Source: Verrucomicrobiales bacterium (GTDB lineage Bacteria; Verrucomicrobiota; Verrucomicrobiia; Limisphaerales; J093). Taken from it: a DNA stretch of 64,000 nucleotides. Under the pieces are notes generated by a model, which was not told the origin of the DNA, did no database searches, and was given only the letters and a program-made list of their open reading frames with translations. The stretch is from positions 534,583-598,582 of the forward strand of contig JACKPW010000002.1 in the NCBI GenBank assembly GCA_024233215.1, read 5' to 3'. Of the stretch, positions 51,920 through 61,188 are shown one piece after another. Position numbers and translations under genes: made by a program. Every line of letters starts with the position of its first letter. Position 1 is the first letter of the stretch.

Positions 51920-53089
51920 ATGCTCTCGAATGTCAGAATTGGTGTCGTCGGATGCGGCTATTGGGGTCCAAACCTCATCCGGAATTTTCAGGCCCTGACC
52001 GACTGCCAGGTCACCGTGATCAGTGATGTGGACCCCGCCCGACTGAAGCACCTCCACGGCCTTTATCGCAACGTCGAGATGACGACCGACTACCGCCAAC
52101 TGGTCGAGCGGGAGGACGTGGACGCCGTGGTGGTGGCGACCCCGGTGGCCTGGCACCACCGCATCGCGAAGTCGAGTTTGCTTGCCGGCAAACACACGTT
52201 TGTGGAGAAACCGGTGGGGACCTCCTCGGCGGACTGCATCGAACTGGCCGAAATCTCGGAACGCAACGGGTGTGTTCTGATGGCCGGCTACACGTTTCTC
52301 TATTCCCCGGCCATCGCGAAGATCAAGCAGATCATCGATGCAGGGGATCTCGGGGAAATCCGCTACATCGCGGCGCGTCGGCTGAATCTGGGCTTGTTCC
52401 AGCGGGATATCAACGTGACCTGGGACCTGGCTCCGCACGACCTGTCGATCATCCTGCATGTCATGGGTGAGTATCCCGTCAGCCTGAACTGCCGGGGGAG
52501 CGCGAATGTCACCCCGGGGATCGAGGATGTGGCCAGCTTGAACCTGACCTTCTCCCGCCAGCGTTCCGCCATCGTGCACAACAGCTGGCTGGACCCCAGG
52601 AAGACCCGGGAGATGACCATCGTCGGCAGCCGACGCATGATCGTGTACGACGATGTGGCGGTCGCCGAGAAGATCCGGGTCTTTGACGCCCGAGTCGACC
52701 ACCCGCCGCATTACGATACGTTTGCGGAGTTTCACTATGCTTATCACTACGGGGATGTGTATGCCCCGTACATCAAGCAGGAAGAGCCGTTGAAATTGGA
52801 GTGCCAGCACTTCCTGGACTGCATCCGCATGGGGGTGCAACCGATGACTGACGCGCACCTTGCGAGCGGCATGCTCCGTCTACTTGAAGCCAGCACCGTA
52901 TCCCTCAGAGCGGAGGGGGCCCCGGTCTTCTTCGATTCCAATGCCGCCGGGGCCGGGGCGGGTCTCCGGGTGGGGGCAAAGGAGCGGAACGGAAAGGCCC
53001 ATGCGCGGGGTGGGAATGGCACGATTCACCTGACAGGCCGGAGTACGCTGCCCATGGCGGTCCAATCCCGAACGACGGTTCCGGAATGA
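51920..53089 (+). CDS. Gfo/Idh/MocA family sugar-nucleotide dehydrogenase (WbpB-like)
   Basis: 389 residues. N-terminal Rossmann motif IGVVGCGYWGPNLIRNF, then DAVVVATPVAWHH and HTFVEKPVGTSSADC with the conserved EKP lysine. The C-terminal domain includes NVTWDLAPHDLSIILHVMG. This dehydrogenase type makes the 3-keto sugar in the UDP-diacetamido-uronate pathway (WbpB). The neighbours (WbpD/WbpE-like fusion, UDP-GlcNAc 2-epimerase) support that job. AAGGAGG precedes the ATG. It overlaps the next gene by 4 bases. The last ~60 residues are low complexity. Confidence 0.85.
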   Translation: MLSNVRIGVVGCGYWGPNLIRNFQALTDCQVTVISDVDPARLKHLHGLYRNVEMTTDYRQLVEREDVDAVVVATPVAWHHRIAKSSLLAGKHTFVEKPVGTSSADCIELAEISERNGCVLMAGYTFLYSPAIAKIKQIIDAGDLGEIRYIAARRLNLGLFQRDINVTWDLAPHDLSIILHVMGEYPVSLNCRGSANVTPGIEDVASLNLTFSRQRSAIVHNSWLDPRKTREMTIVGSRRMIVYDDVAVAEKIRVFDARVDHPPHYDTFAEFHYAYHYGDVYAPYIKQEEPLKLECQHFLDCIRMGVQPMTDAHLASGMLRLLEASTVSLRAEGAPVFFDSNAAGAGAGLRVGAKERNGKAHARGGNGTIHLTGRSTLPMAVQSRTTVPE

Positions 53090-54882
53090 TTCCGCCCCCT
53101 CCAAGTCATCCCCGCGTCACCCTCGACGTCAAGCTGGGGCGGGGAGTGCGTCTCCAGGAGTTTACCAATCTCTATGGTTGCGAGGTGGGGGATGAGACCG
53201 GGATCGGAACGTTTGTTGAAATCCAGAAGGGGGTCCGCATCGGCCGACGCTGCAAAGTCTCGAGCCACACGTTCATTTGTGAGGGGGTCACCATCGAGGA
53301 CGAGGTCTTCGTGGGGCACAACGTCACGTTCGTGAACGATCGCTATCCGCGTGCCACCAACGGCGACGGACGCCCGCAAACTGCGGAGGACTGGGAATGC
53401 CAGCAGACCACGATCCGGCGTGGGGCATCCATCGGGTCCGGAGCCACCCTGCTCGGGGGAATCAATGTCGGTGAAGGGGCCATGATCGGCGCCGGCAGTG
53501 TGGTGACGGGTGATGTTCCGCCCGGGGTCATCGTGGCCGGCAACCCCGCCCGGGTCATTCGGCAACTGCCCCCGCGCGCACCCTCGCCTGATCACCGGGT
53601 GGGGTCGACGGTCCCGCTGGACTCGCAACGCAGCGGGTGCCGCACCCCCTTGCTGGAGACCGTCCGCCCGGTGGGCAATCCCAACGGACGCAACGGGCAT
53701 GGCGCCGGACCGGTTCGCTTTCAAACCGGCTGTTCCCACACCGACAGGGGTTTCCGGGTGCCGTTCACCGACCTGGGGGCACAGCATGGGCCGCGACGGG
53801 AGGAGTTCCTGAACGCCATCGCCGAGGTCATCGACGCGAACGCGTTTGCCGGGGGACCGTTCGTCGAAACCTTCGAGCAGGCCTTCGCGGCCTTCTGTGG
53901 GGTGCCTTTCGCGGTCGGGGTCGCCAGCGGCACCGATGCCCTCTGGCTGGCTCTCCTCGCCTCGGGCGTGGGTCCGGGCGACGAGGTGATCACGGTCCCG
54001 TTGACCTTCGTGGCGACGGCCGAAGCCATCGACCGCTGTGGGGCCCGACCGGTGTTTGTGGACATCGACGAGCGGACCTACACGATGAACCCGGCGCTGC
54101 TCGAACGGGCCATTACCTCCCGCACCCGGGCCATCGTACCCGTGCATCTCTTCGGGCAGATGGCCGACATGGACCCCATTCTAAAGGTCGCGGGTGACCA
54201 CGGGATTCCGGTGGTCGAGGATGCCTGCCAGGCACATGGCGCGGAGTATCGGGGAAGCCGGGCCGGATCGCTGGGCGCCGCCGGGTGCTTCAGTTTCTAT
54301 CCGGGAAAGAACCTCGGCGCGTTCGGCGAAGGAGGTGCGGTGGTCACCGCCGATGAAGGCCTCAGCCGGAAGATTCGGGCCATGCGGAACCACGGACAGC
54401 CGCGGGACCATCATCAGGAAGTGATCGGATGGAACGCCCGCATGGATGGGATTCAGGCCGCGGTGCTGCGGCTCAAACTCGATTCCCTGACCGCGCAGAA
54501 CGAGCGGCGGCGCGCCCACGCCCGGGCCTACCACCAGGCTTTCCAGGACCTCGACACGGTGGTCACACCCTTCGAGGCTCCCCACGGCCTCCCGGTCCAT
54601 CATCTGTATGTGCTGCGCGTGCTGGAGCGCGATGCGTTGCTCGCCGCCCTGGGCGCCCGCGGCATCGAGTGTCGGGTTCACTATCCCCTGCCCGTGCATC
54701 TGCAGGAAGCCTGGCGCTTCCTGGGTTACGAGCGTGGCGCGTTTCCCGTGGCGGAGCGTTGCGTCTCGGAGTTTCTCTCCCTGCCCATGTTCCCGGAGCT
54801 CACCGGGGAACAAATCGGGCGGGTCGTCACTGAGCTGAAATCCTGTCTCCAACCCGACCATGCCCATGCTGACTGCCCCTGA
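53086..54882 (+). CDS. Fusion of a left-handed beta-helix acetyltransferase and a DegT/DnrJ-type aminotransferase
   Basis: 598 residues. Residues 1-165 are hexapeptide repeats of a WbpD-like acetyltransferase (VGDETGIGTFVEIQKGVRIG; VFVGHNVTFVNDRYPRAT; GVIVAGNPARVIR). After a ~60-residue linker, residues 225-590 are a PLP-dependent sugar aminotransferase (VPFTDLGAQHGPRREEF; GVASGTDALWLALLASGVGP; VVEDACQAHGAEYRG; CFSFYPGKNLGAFGEGGA, in which the Lys of PGKNLG binds PLP). The two steps, amination and acetylation of the C3 position, follow the dehydrogenase encoded just upstream. Separate genes (wbpE, wbpD) are usual; here they are one protein. Confidence 0.9.
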   Translation: MIPPPPSHPRVTLDVKLGRGVRLQEFTNLYGCEVGDETGIGTFVEIQKGVRIGRRCKVSSHTFICEGVTIEDEVFVGHNVTFVNDRYPRATNGDGRPQTAEDWECQQTTIRRGASIGSGATLLGGINVGEGAMIGAGSVVTGDVPPGVIVAGNPARVIRQLPPRAPSPDHRVGSTVPLDSQRSGCRTPLLETVRPVGNPNGRNGHGAGPVRFQTGCSHTDRGFRVPFTDLGAQHGPRREEFLNAIAEVIDANAFAGGPFVETFEQAFAAFCGVPFAVGVASGTDALWLALLASGVGPGDEVITVPLTFVATAEAIDRCGARPVFVDIDERTYTMNPALLERAITSRTRAIVPVHLFGQMADMDPILKVAGDHGIPVVEDACQAHGAEYRGSRAGSLGAAGCFSFYPGKNLGAFGEGGAVVTADEGLSRKIRAMRNHGQPRDHHQEVIGWNARMDGIQAAVLRLKLDSLTAQNERRRAHARAYHQAFQDLDTVVTPFEAPHGLPVHHLYVLRVLERDALLAALGARGIECRVHYPLPVHLQEAWRFLGYERGAFPVAERCVSEFLSLPMFPELTGEQIGRVVTELKSCLQPDHAHADCP

Positions 54883-55972
54883 GGTGATCCGGGCACCGGC
54901 CGGCGAACGGCCGGCGAACGGCCATGGAAGAGCCCCGGAAATCCGGTGGGTGAACCCCTTGGAGCACCCTGCCTGGGACCAGGAACTGCGGCAATTTCAG
55001 GACGCCATATTCTTTCACACCTCAGCATGGGCCAGGGTGCTCACGGAAACCTACGGGTTTAAGCCGATGAGCCTCATGGTTCACGAGGAGAACCAGGTCG
55101 GTGCGATTCTTCCCGGGATGGAACTGCACGGTTTCCCCAAGGGCCCGCGGGCCGTGAGTCTTCCCTTTACCGACCACACCGCTCCCCTGCTGAGGAACGC
55201 CACCCAGGCCCGTCTCCTGCTGGAGGCGGTCAAGACCTGCGGCCGGATGCGGGGGTGGCGCACGTGGGAATGTCGCGGAGGCCACCCATGTTGGCCGGAA
55301 TCCCCCGCATCGCTGTCCTTCTACCGCCACACCCTCGACCTGACCGTCGGTGAAGCAGAGCTATACTCCGGCTTCGAGCCGTCCGTCCGACGCGCCCTGC
55401 GCAAGGCCGCCGGCCACCGACTGGAGGTCCGGGTGGAGGACAGTCCCGAGGCAATGGATGCCTACTTTGCGCTGCACTGCCGGACCCGTCGCCGGCACGG
55501 ACTGCCGCCGCAACCCAAGGCGTTCTTCGAGAGCATCCATCGCCACGTGATCGCCAGAGGGCACGGCCATGTGTTCCTGGTGCGGTACCGGGGATGCCCG
55601 ATCGCCGGAGGGGTGTTTTTCCACTGGAACCGCGGGGTGATCTTCAAGTTCGGGGCCTCGGACACCCGCCACCAGGTTCTCCGCCCCAACAATCTGCTCA
55701 TGTGGTACGCCATCGCCCACTACGCCGGTCGGGATTACGAACGGCTGGATCTGGGACGCACGTCGTTGTCCCAGGAGGGACTCCGTCGGTTCAAGCTCGG
55801 ACTCGGATCCACCGAGACCCGTCTGGACTATCTCAAGTACGACCTGAGGCAGGACGCGTTTGTGACCGACGGTGGCGACCTGACTCACGGATGGCACAAC
55901 GCGTTCTTCCGTCTCCTTCCCCTCACCGTGCTGCGCGCTTTCGGCACAGTGCTTTACCGCCACCTGGCATGA
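54860..55972 (+). CDS. FemAB-like acyltransferase of the PEP-CTERM/exopolysaccharide type
   Basis: 370 residues with two GNAT-like halves. Typical segments: FFHTSAWARVLTETYGFKPM, MVHEENQVGAILPGMEL, SVRRALRKAAGHRLEVRVED, FLVRYRGCPIAGGVFFHWNR, PNNLLMWYAIAHYAGRDYER, LDLGRTSLSQEGLRRFKLGL. FemAB-type proteins transfer aminoacyl or acyl groups. This subtype is a regular member of exosortase-linked exopolysaccharide clusters. It overlaps both neighbours (23 and 4 bases), a sign of tight coupling. Confidence 0.85.
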   Translation: MPMLTAPEVIRAPAGERPANGHGRAPEIRWVNPLEHPAWDQELRQFQDAIFFHTSAWARVLTETYGFKPMSLMVHEENQVGAILPGMELHGFPKGPRAVSLPFTDHTAPLLRNATQARLLLEAVKTCGRMRGWRTWECRGGHPCWPESPASLSFYRHTLDLTVGEAELYSGFEPSVRRALRKAAGHRLEVRVEDSPEAMDAYFALHCRTRRRHGLPPQPKAFFESIHRHVIARGHGHVFLVRYRGCPIAGGVFFHWNRGVIFKFGASDTRHQVLRPNNLLMWYAIAHYAGRDYERLDLGRTSLSQEGLRRFKLGLGSTETRLDYLKYDLRQDAFVTDGGDLTHGWHNAFFRLLPLTVLRAFGTVLYRHLA

Positions 55973-58350
55973 TGAACCGACCCACAGAGGATATGTCGAA
56001 ACCGCTGCCAGCCACGATGGCCGCCCCCCGGAAGTCCAGCTCGGCGATGCCGAGTCTGAACCTGGGGGACATCTATTACATCCTCTTCCGCCACAAGTGG
56101 AAGGTCCTGCTTTCAGCGCTGGCCGGAATCGGTGGGGCGGCGGTGTTGTTCTTCGTAGACCACCCGCCCTACGTCTCGGAGGCAAAACTGCTGGTCCGTT
56201 ACGTTCGTGACGTGCGAGGCCTTGACTCGATTCCGGGAGCCGGCCAGGGCGACCTGCGTTCCCCGGACCGCAGTGGCGAGAGCATCATCAACTCCGAGTT
56301 GGAAATTCTCACGAGCCGGGATCTGGCGGTGGAGGTGGCGCAACTGGTCGGGCCCGAGCGGTTGCTTGGCCCGAATGCTAAAACGACCAATGCCGAGGTC
56401 GCGGCGACCGTGTTGCTCAAGGGACTGCTGGTCGAGGCCCCGCGCCGGAGCTCGGTGATCAAGCTGACCTACGCCCACGAAGATCCGCTGGTTGCGCGGG
56501 AGACCCTGCGCCAGTTGGTCCAGCGCTACCTGAGCAAGCACATAGAGGTGCATCGCTCGGCGGAGTTGTACGATAACTCCCTGTCCACGAGGGCGGGGGA
56601 AATCCGCGGGTTCTTGAAAGCAACGGAGGCGGACATCCAGCAACTCCTACTCCAAGCCAACGTCGATTCGGTGGAGGAGGCCCGCGCCGCCCTGTCAACT
56701 CGCGTGGAAAGCCTTCGCGCAGACCTGATGGCCACGGAAACCGAGCTGGCCGAACGACGGGCGTTCGTGGCCCGGCTCACCCAATCGTCCACCAACACGG
56801 CGGCTCCCGAAGTGTCCCTGTCGCCCACGAACGAGGTGGCGCAGGCGGAGGAACCAACGGCGGAGACGCCCGCGTCCCTTGCCGGGGAGGGACGCATCGA
56901 CCCGGCACTGGAAGCGCATTACCGGTCGGTCTGCGGCGTGCTGGAGTCGTTGCGGAACAACGAACTCAAGCTGCGGCTGCAGTTCACGGAGACCAGCCCG
57001 CGGGTTCGACAGGTACTGGAACAGATCGCGGATTATAGCAAGACCAAGGCTCAACTCGAGTCGGAGGAACCCCGACTGCTTGAAGTCACCGGCCAGCGGA
57101 ACGCCCGGGCGCTGCCGGCCTCCTCGGGGGCGTCCGGCCAGTCCGCGGAGATCCTGAGCCTCGCCGAGGCGGAGCTCCGAATTGTGGGGCTCGACGCCCG
57201 GACGAATGCCCTGCACCAGCAACTGGAACGATGTCGTACCGAGCTTGCCAGCCTGATCAAGCTCGCTCCCGAGATTGCCGAGTTGCAGCGGCAACGAAAC
57301 CTGCAGGAGACCAACTACCTCTACTTCAGTGCCAGCCTTGAACAGGCACGCTTGAACGAACAACTCGGCTCCGAAAAGCCCTCCAACATCAATGTCGTGG
57401 AGGAGGCGACGATGGCACTTCCGGCCAGCGGCCGTACCCGGAAACTGGCGGCCATGGTCCTCGTTGCCGGCGTGGGCGGCGGCCTCGGCCTGGCGTTCCT
57501 GCTTGAGCTGGTGCTCTGCCAGACCCTCAAGCGGCCGGAGGACATCGAGCGCAAGCTCGGCCTGCCGCTGTTTCTGACCATTCCCGACTTCTCCCGCAAC
57601 GGTCACGCCAAGGCGAGAAAGCGGAAGCAGCTTGCTGCGCTCCCACCCGCTGAGGGTGACTCGGAACAAACCCCGCCGAACGGAAGCCCGAGACAGCCTT
57701 TGGCCGTCCCGGAAGATCCGGCCTACGCGTATTACGAAGCCCTGCGCGACCGCTTGATCATGCACTTTCAGATCAAGGAACTGACCCATAAGCCCAAGCT
57801 TGTCGGCATCACCTCCGCCACCGGCAATGCCGGGGTGTCCTGGTTGGCCGCCGGGCTGGCCCAGTCCCTCTCCGAGACCGGCGATGGCAGCGTGTTGCTC
57901 GTGGACATGAACCTGGAACGTGGCCCGTCGGTGCATCCTTTCCACCGGGGCAAGGCGACTTGCGGCCTGACCGATGCCTTCGAGACCGAAAAGCGGTCGG
58001 CCGGCATGGTCCAGGACAATCTGTATGTCGCCTCGGTCAGCCGTACCAGCGGCACCAATGGCGGCGGAGTGGGCGTGGTGCCCACGAAGTTCGCCAGTCT
58101 CATCCCCAGGATGAAGGCCAGCGACTACGACTACATCATTTTCGACCTGCCCCCGATCAGCCAGACGAGTGTCACGGCCAAGGTGGCCGGGTTGCTCGAT
58201 GTCACGACCCTGGTGATTGACTCCGAACGCACCAACACCGAACTCGCGGGTCGGAGCGCCGCCCTGCTGGCGGAGTCACGGGCCAATGTGTGCAGCGTGC
58301 TCAACCGGTATCACGAGTATCTGCCGAAGAGACTGCGGCATCACACTTGA
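55969..58350 (+). CDS. Wzc-like polysaccharide co-polymerase with a degenerate tyrosine-kinase domain
   Basis: 793 residues. A Wzz-type domain with two membrane segments (about 44-63 and 492-515) encloses a periplasmic coiled-coil region (about 170-470). The cytoplasmic C-terminal domain (610-790) has the BY-kinase fold, but Walker A is SATGNAGVSWLAAG with no lysine, and Walker A' is VLLVDMNLERG; Walker B (YDYIIFDLPP) is kept. There is no Tyr-rich tail. It likely sets polymer length without kinase activity. It starts at the ATG that overlaps the FemAB stop. Confidence 0.88.
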   Translation: MMNRPTEDMSKPLPATMAAPRKSSSAMPSLNLGDIYYILFRHKWKVLLSALAGIGGAAVLFFVDHPPYVSEAKLLVRYVRDVRGLDSIPGAGQGDLRSPDRSGESIINSELEILTSRDLAVEVAQLVGPERLLGPNAKTTNAEVAATVLLKGLLVEAPRRSSVIKLTYAHEDPLVARETLRQLVQRYLSKHIEVHRSAELYDNSLSTRAGEIRGFLKATEADIQQLLLQANVDSVEEARAALSTRVESLRADLMATETELAERRAFVARLTQSSTNTAAPEVSLSPTNEVAQAEEPTAETPASLAGEGRIDPALEAHYRSVCGVLESLRNNELKLRLQFTETSPRVRQVLEQIADYSKTKAQLESEEPRLLEVTGQRNARALPASSGASGQSAEILSLAEAELRIVGLDARTNALHQQLERCRTELASLIKLAPEIAELQRQRNLQETNYLYFSASLEQARLNEQLGSEKPSNINVVEEATMALPASGRTRKLAAMVLVAGVGGGLGLAFLLELVLCQTLKRPEDIERKLGLPLFLTIPDFSRNGHAKARKRKQLAALPPAEGDSEQTPPNGSPRQPLAVPEDPAYAYYEALRDRLIMHFQIKELTHKPKLVGITSATGNAGVSWLAAGLAQSLSETGDGSVLLVDMNLERGPSVHPFHRGKATCGLTDAFETEKRSAGMVQDNLYVASVSRTSGTNGGGVGVVPTKFASLIPRMKASDYDYIIFDLPPISQTSVTAKVAGLLDVTTLVIDSERTNTELAGRSAALLAESRANVCSVLNRYHEYLPKRLRHHT

Positions 58351-58679
58351 TTTTATCCCGCCTCCGCCGGCCGAGGCCGGCCTGCGAGGCGGAAGGGGGG
58401 GCTGCCCACACGAGCGAAGCCCCCGCCAGACTGGATGGAAACGGAACGTCGGCGCCCCGGGTGGCGTCGGCCGCGGATCGCGTGAATGCACGCCAAATGC
58501 GGTTTGGTCGCCATCACTCGCACGAAGCTGCGAAATGACCGGGACGAAGTCTGCCCTGCCCTTACAGTCCCTTTCATGAACCGAGCGATGGGCTCAGTCC
58601 TGTATCTATCGGCGGCGCTCCCTCCCCCAACCGGGAGCACTGCCCCCAGAGCGGCAGGACGGGTTCAAGGTCCCCACGC
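58351..58679. other. Intergenic region inside the exopolysaccharide cluster
   Basis: About 330 bases. It opens with a G/C-rich palindrome (GCCGGCCGAGGCCGGC near 58368) soon after the wzc-like stop, which may be a terminator or a dispersed repeat. No gene recognised; a second promoter for the downstream genes could lie here. Confidence 0.45.
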
Positions 58680-61112
58680 GTGACCCAGCGGCTCATCAAT
58701 ACTCCCCCCGACCCGGTGTTCAACGCCCGCCTCTACTACGCGACGAAGTCCTGCCTTCCCTGGCGGTTCCGGCTGGCTATGCGACGCCTTCGCGCCCGCT
58801 CGTTGCTGCAAACCTGCAGTGACGTCTGGCCGATCCAGGAATCGGCCGGCGACCGACCCGAGGGGTGGCCCGGTTGGCCCGACGGAAAGCAGTTCGCCCT
58901 CGTCCTCACACATGACGTCGAGACGGCGCAGGGCCTGCGGAAGATTCGCCCCTTGCTGGAGCTTGAGATGCAGTTTGGTCTGCGATCCTCCTTCAACCTG
59001 ATCCCGGAGGGCTCTTACACCATCCCCGACGGGCTGCGGCCGGAACTCTCCCAAAACGGATTCGAAGTCGGGGTGCACGACCTTCATCACGATGGACGGC
59101 TCTTCCGTTCGCGCGACCGCTTCCGCCGGCTGGCGCCCCGCATCAACCGACATCTATCCGAGTGGGGTGCCGTCGGCTTTCGCGCCGGCTTCATGTTCCA
59201 CCAACTCGAATGGCTCCACGACCTGAACATTCGCTACGACGCCTCGACCTTTGACACGGATCCCTTTGAACCCCAACCGGACGGCGTACGGACGATCTTC
59301 CCGTTCTGGGTTTCGCCGCCCGCCCGCGGGAGCCGGGAGGAGGCGCCCCCCGGTCACGATCCGCAGCGCGCCCGCAGCCATGGCGGAGGTTACGTCGAGC
59401 TCCCCTACACCCTGCCGCAGGATTTCACGGCCCTGATTCTCCTCGCCCGGGAGAACATCGACCTTTGGACCCGCAAGCTCGATTGGATCGCCACGCGGGG
59501 AGGCATGGCGTTGATCGACACGCACCCGGACTACATGCGATTCCCCGGGGACAGAAACGGGCCGGCCCGGTATGAGGCGAAGCACTACGCCGATCTGCTT
59601 CGCTATGTCACGACGCGCCACGCCGGCCGCTATTGGCAGGCCCTGCCGCGCGAGGTGGCCGAGTATGTCTCCCGCCACGTCGCGGTCCCTTCGCTGGCGC
59701 GCTCGAATCCGTCGGCCGAGGCGGTCCTGCAATCCCCGACGGAATCCCCGTCACCGGCAACCGTGCATGCCACCCCCGCACCCAAGGGTTCCCCAAATGG
59801 AAACCGCCCCACGACACCTGGTCCCAATTGGCCACACATCCGGCCCGGATCCAACGGCACGCACCCCGGTGGACGCCTCATCTGGATCGACCTCGACAAC
59901 TCGCCCCACGTCCCCTTCTTCGAGCCAATCATCCGGGGCCTCCAAGGCAGGGGACATGAGGTGATGCTCACCGCCCGTGATGCCTTCCAGGTGCGGGACC
60001 TCGTCGGTCATCGCCGGCTCAACGCCCACGTTGTCGGCCGCCACTACGGCCGCAACCCGCTGCTGAAGGTCCTCGGACTCGGGTGGCGGTCGGTGCAGTT
60101 GTCGCCCTCCGCCCTCTTTCGTCGTCCGGATCTGGCGGTCTCACATGGCGCCCGTTCCCAGCTGTTCCTCTGCAACTTGCTGGGGATCCCCTCGGTGCTC
60201 ATCGATGACTATGAGCATTCGATCTATCCCGCGCTCACCCGACCGAACTGGTGCATCGTCCCGGAGAGCCTCCCGGTGGAAGCCCTGAAGTGCCACCGCG
60301 ACCGGGTGCTCCTGTTCACCGGTCTGAAAGAGGATGTGTATACCGGGGATTTCGAGCCGGACGAGCGGATGCGGGAGCAACTGGGACTGCGGCAGGATGA
60401 CCTCGTGGTCACCGTGCGCCCGCCGGCCTCGGAGGCCCACTACCATGACGACCGGAGCGAGGTGTTGTTCGCCGCCGTGATGGACCGGTTGACGGCCACC
60501 CCCGAGGTGCGCGTCGTGCTGTTGCCCCGAAACGACCGGCAGCAGGCCGAACTGCAACGTCGCCGCCCCGAGTGGTTCGCGACAGGTCGGGTCACCATCC
60601 CCGATGGGGTGGTGGATGGGCTGGCGCTCCTGTGGGCTTCGGATCTGGTCGTCAGTGCGGGTGGCACCATGAACCGCGAGGCCGCGGCCCTGGGCGTGCC
60701 GGTTTACAGCATCTTTCAGGGCCCGACCGCCGCGGTGGACCAACGTTTGGAGAGGGAAGGCCGACTGACGCTGATTCGCACAACTGCCGAAGTGAACGAC
60801 AGGATTGTCCTGGGTCGTCGCACCCGACCGGCCAGCTTCAGGCCGGAACCCTCCCCTGCCCTCGACCAGATCCTCGCCCACCTCGAACACATCCTGGATC
60901 TGCAGTGCAACGGCGCCCCCCGTAGCCGCCGACGTCCAGTCGGCGCAAATAACCAAGGCACCCCCACCCACCCTGGCACGCCACCAACCGACCACCAGCC
61001 AGTGACCGCCGTGGCCCCAATACCCCCCGTAGCCGCCGACGTCCAGTCGGCGCAAATAACCAAGGCACCCCCGCCAACCCTGGCACGCCACCAGCCGACC
61101 ACCAGTCAGTGA
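58680..61112 (+). CDS. Polysaccharide deacetylase-DUF354 glycosyltransferase-like fusion
   Basis: 810 residues. The first ~340 are a NodB-like deacetylase: LVLTHDVETAQGL (metal Asp), VGVHDLHHDGRLF (His), AVGFRAGFMFHQLEW and ALIDTHPDYMRFP. A linker rich in Pro/Ser/Thr follows. Residues ~395-740 match DUF354, a GT-B-like family: LIWIDLDNSPHVPFFEPIIR, VSHGARSQLFLCNLLGIPSV, LIDDYEHS, VVSAGGTMNREAAALGVPVY. The last ~60 residues are encoded by 107-bp tandem repeats and look like read-through into noncoding DNA. The two activities suggest polymer N-deacetylation and sugar transfer in one protein. Confidence 0.8.
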   Translation: MTQRLINTPPDPVFNARLYYATKSCLPWRFRLAMRRLRARSLLQTCSDVWPIQESAGDRPEGWPGWPDGKQFALVLTHDVETAQGLRKIRPLLELEMQFGLRSSFNLIPEGSYTIPDGLRPELSQNGFEVGVHDLHHDGRLFRSRDRFRRLAPRINRHLSEWGAVGFRAGFMFHQLEWLHDLNIRYDASTFDTDPFEPQPDGVRTIFPFWVSPPARGSREEAPPGHDPQRARSHGGGYVELPYTLPQDFTALILLARENIDLWTRKLDWIATRGGMALIDTHPDYMRFPGDRNGPARYEAKHYADLLRYVTTRHAGRYWQALPREVAEYVSRHVAVPSLARSNPSAEAVLQSPTESPSPATVHATPAPKGSPNGNRPTTPGPNWPHIRPGSNGTHPGGRLIWIDLDNSPHVPFFEPIIRGLQGRGHEVMLTARDAFQVRDLVGHRRLNAHVVGRHYGRNPLLKVLGLGWRSVQLSPSALFRRPDLAVSHGARSQLFLCNLLGIPSVLIDDYEHSIYPALTRPNWCIVPESLPVEALKCHRDRVLLFTGLKEDVYTGDFEPDERMREQLGLRQDDLVVTVRPPASEAHYHDDRSEVLFAAVMDRLTATPEVRVVLLPRNDRQQAELQRRRPEWFATGRVTIPDGVVDGLALLWASDLVVSAGGTMNREAAALGVPVYSIFQGPTAAVDQRLEREGRLTLIRTTAEVNDRIVLGRRTRPASFRPEPSPALDQILAHLEHILDLQCNGAPRSRRRPVGANNQGTPTHPGTPPTDHQPVTAVAPIPPVAADVQSAQITKAPPPTLARHQPTTSQ

Positions 61113-61163
61113 CCGCCGTGGCCCCAATACCCCCCGTAACCGCCGACGTCCAGTCGGCGCAAA
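60921..61163. repeat. 107-bp tandem repeats carrying the GCCGAC palindrome
   Basis: Units start at 60921, 61028 and 61135 (the last partial). Each begins with CGTAGCCGCCGACGTCCAG or a near match, with the inverted pair GCCGAC/GTCGGC. The first units form the C-terminal codons of the deacetylase-DUF354 frame; its stop falls in the second unit. Confidence 0.85.
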
Positions 61164-61188
61164 CCTCCTCCCCAACCCTGTCCCCTCC

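Noticed and set aside
60921..61163. A CRISPR array
   Set aside because: The units are 107-base tandem repeats with near-identical bodies, not short repeats with unique spacers, and no cas genes are near.
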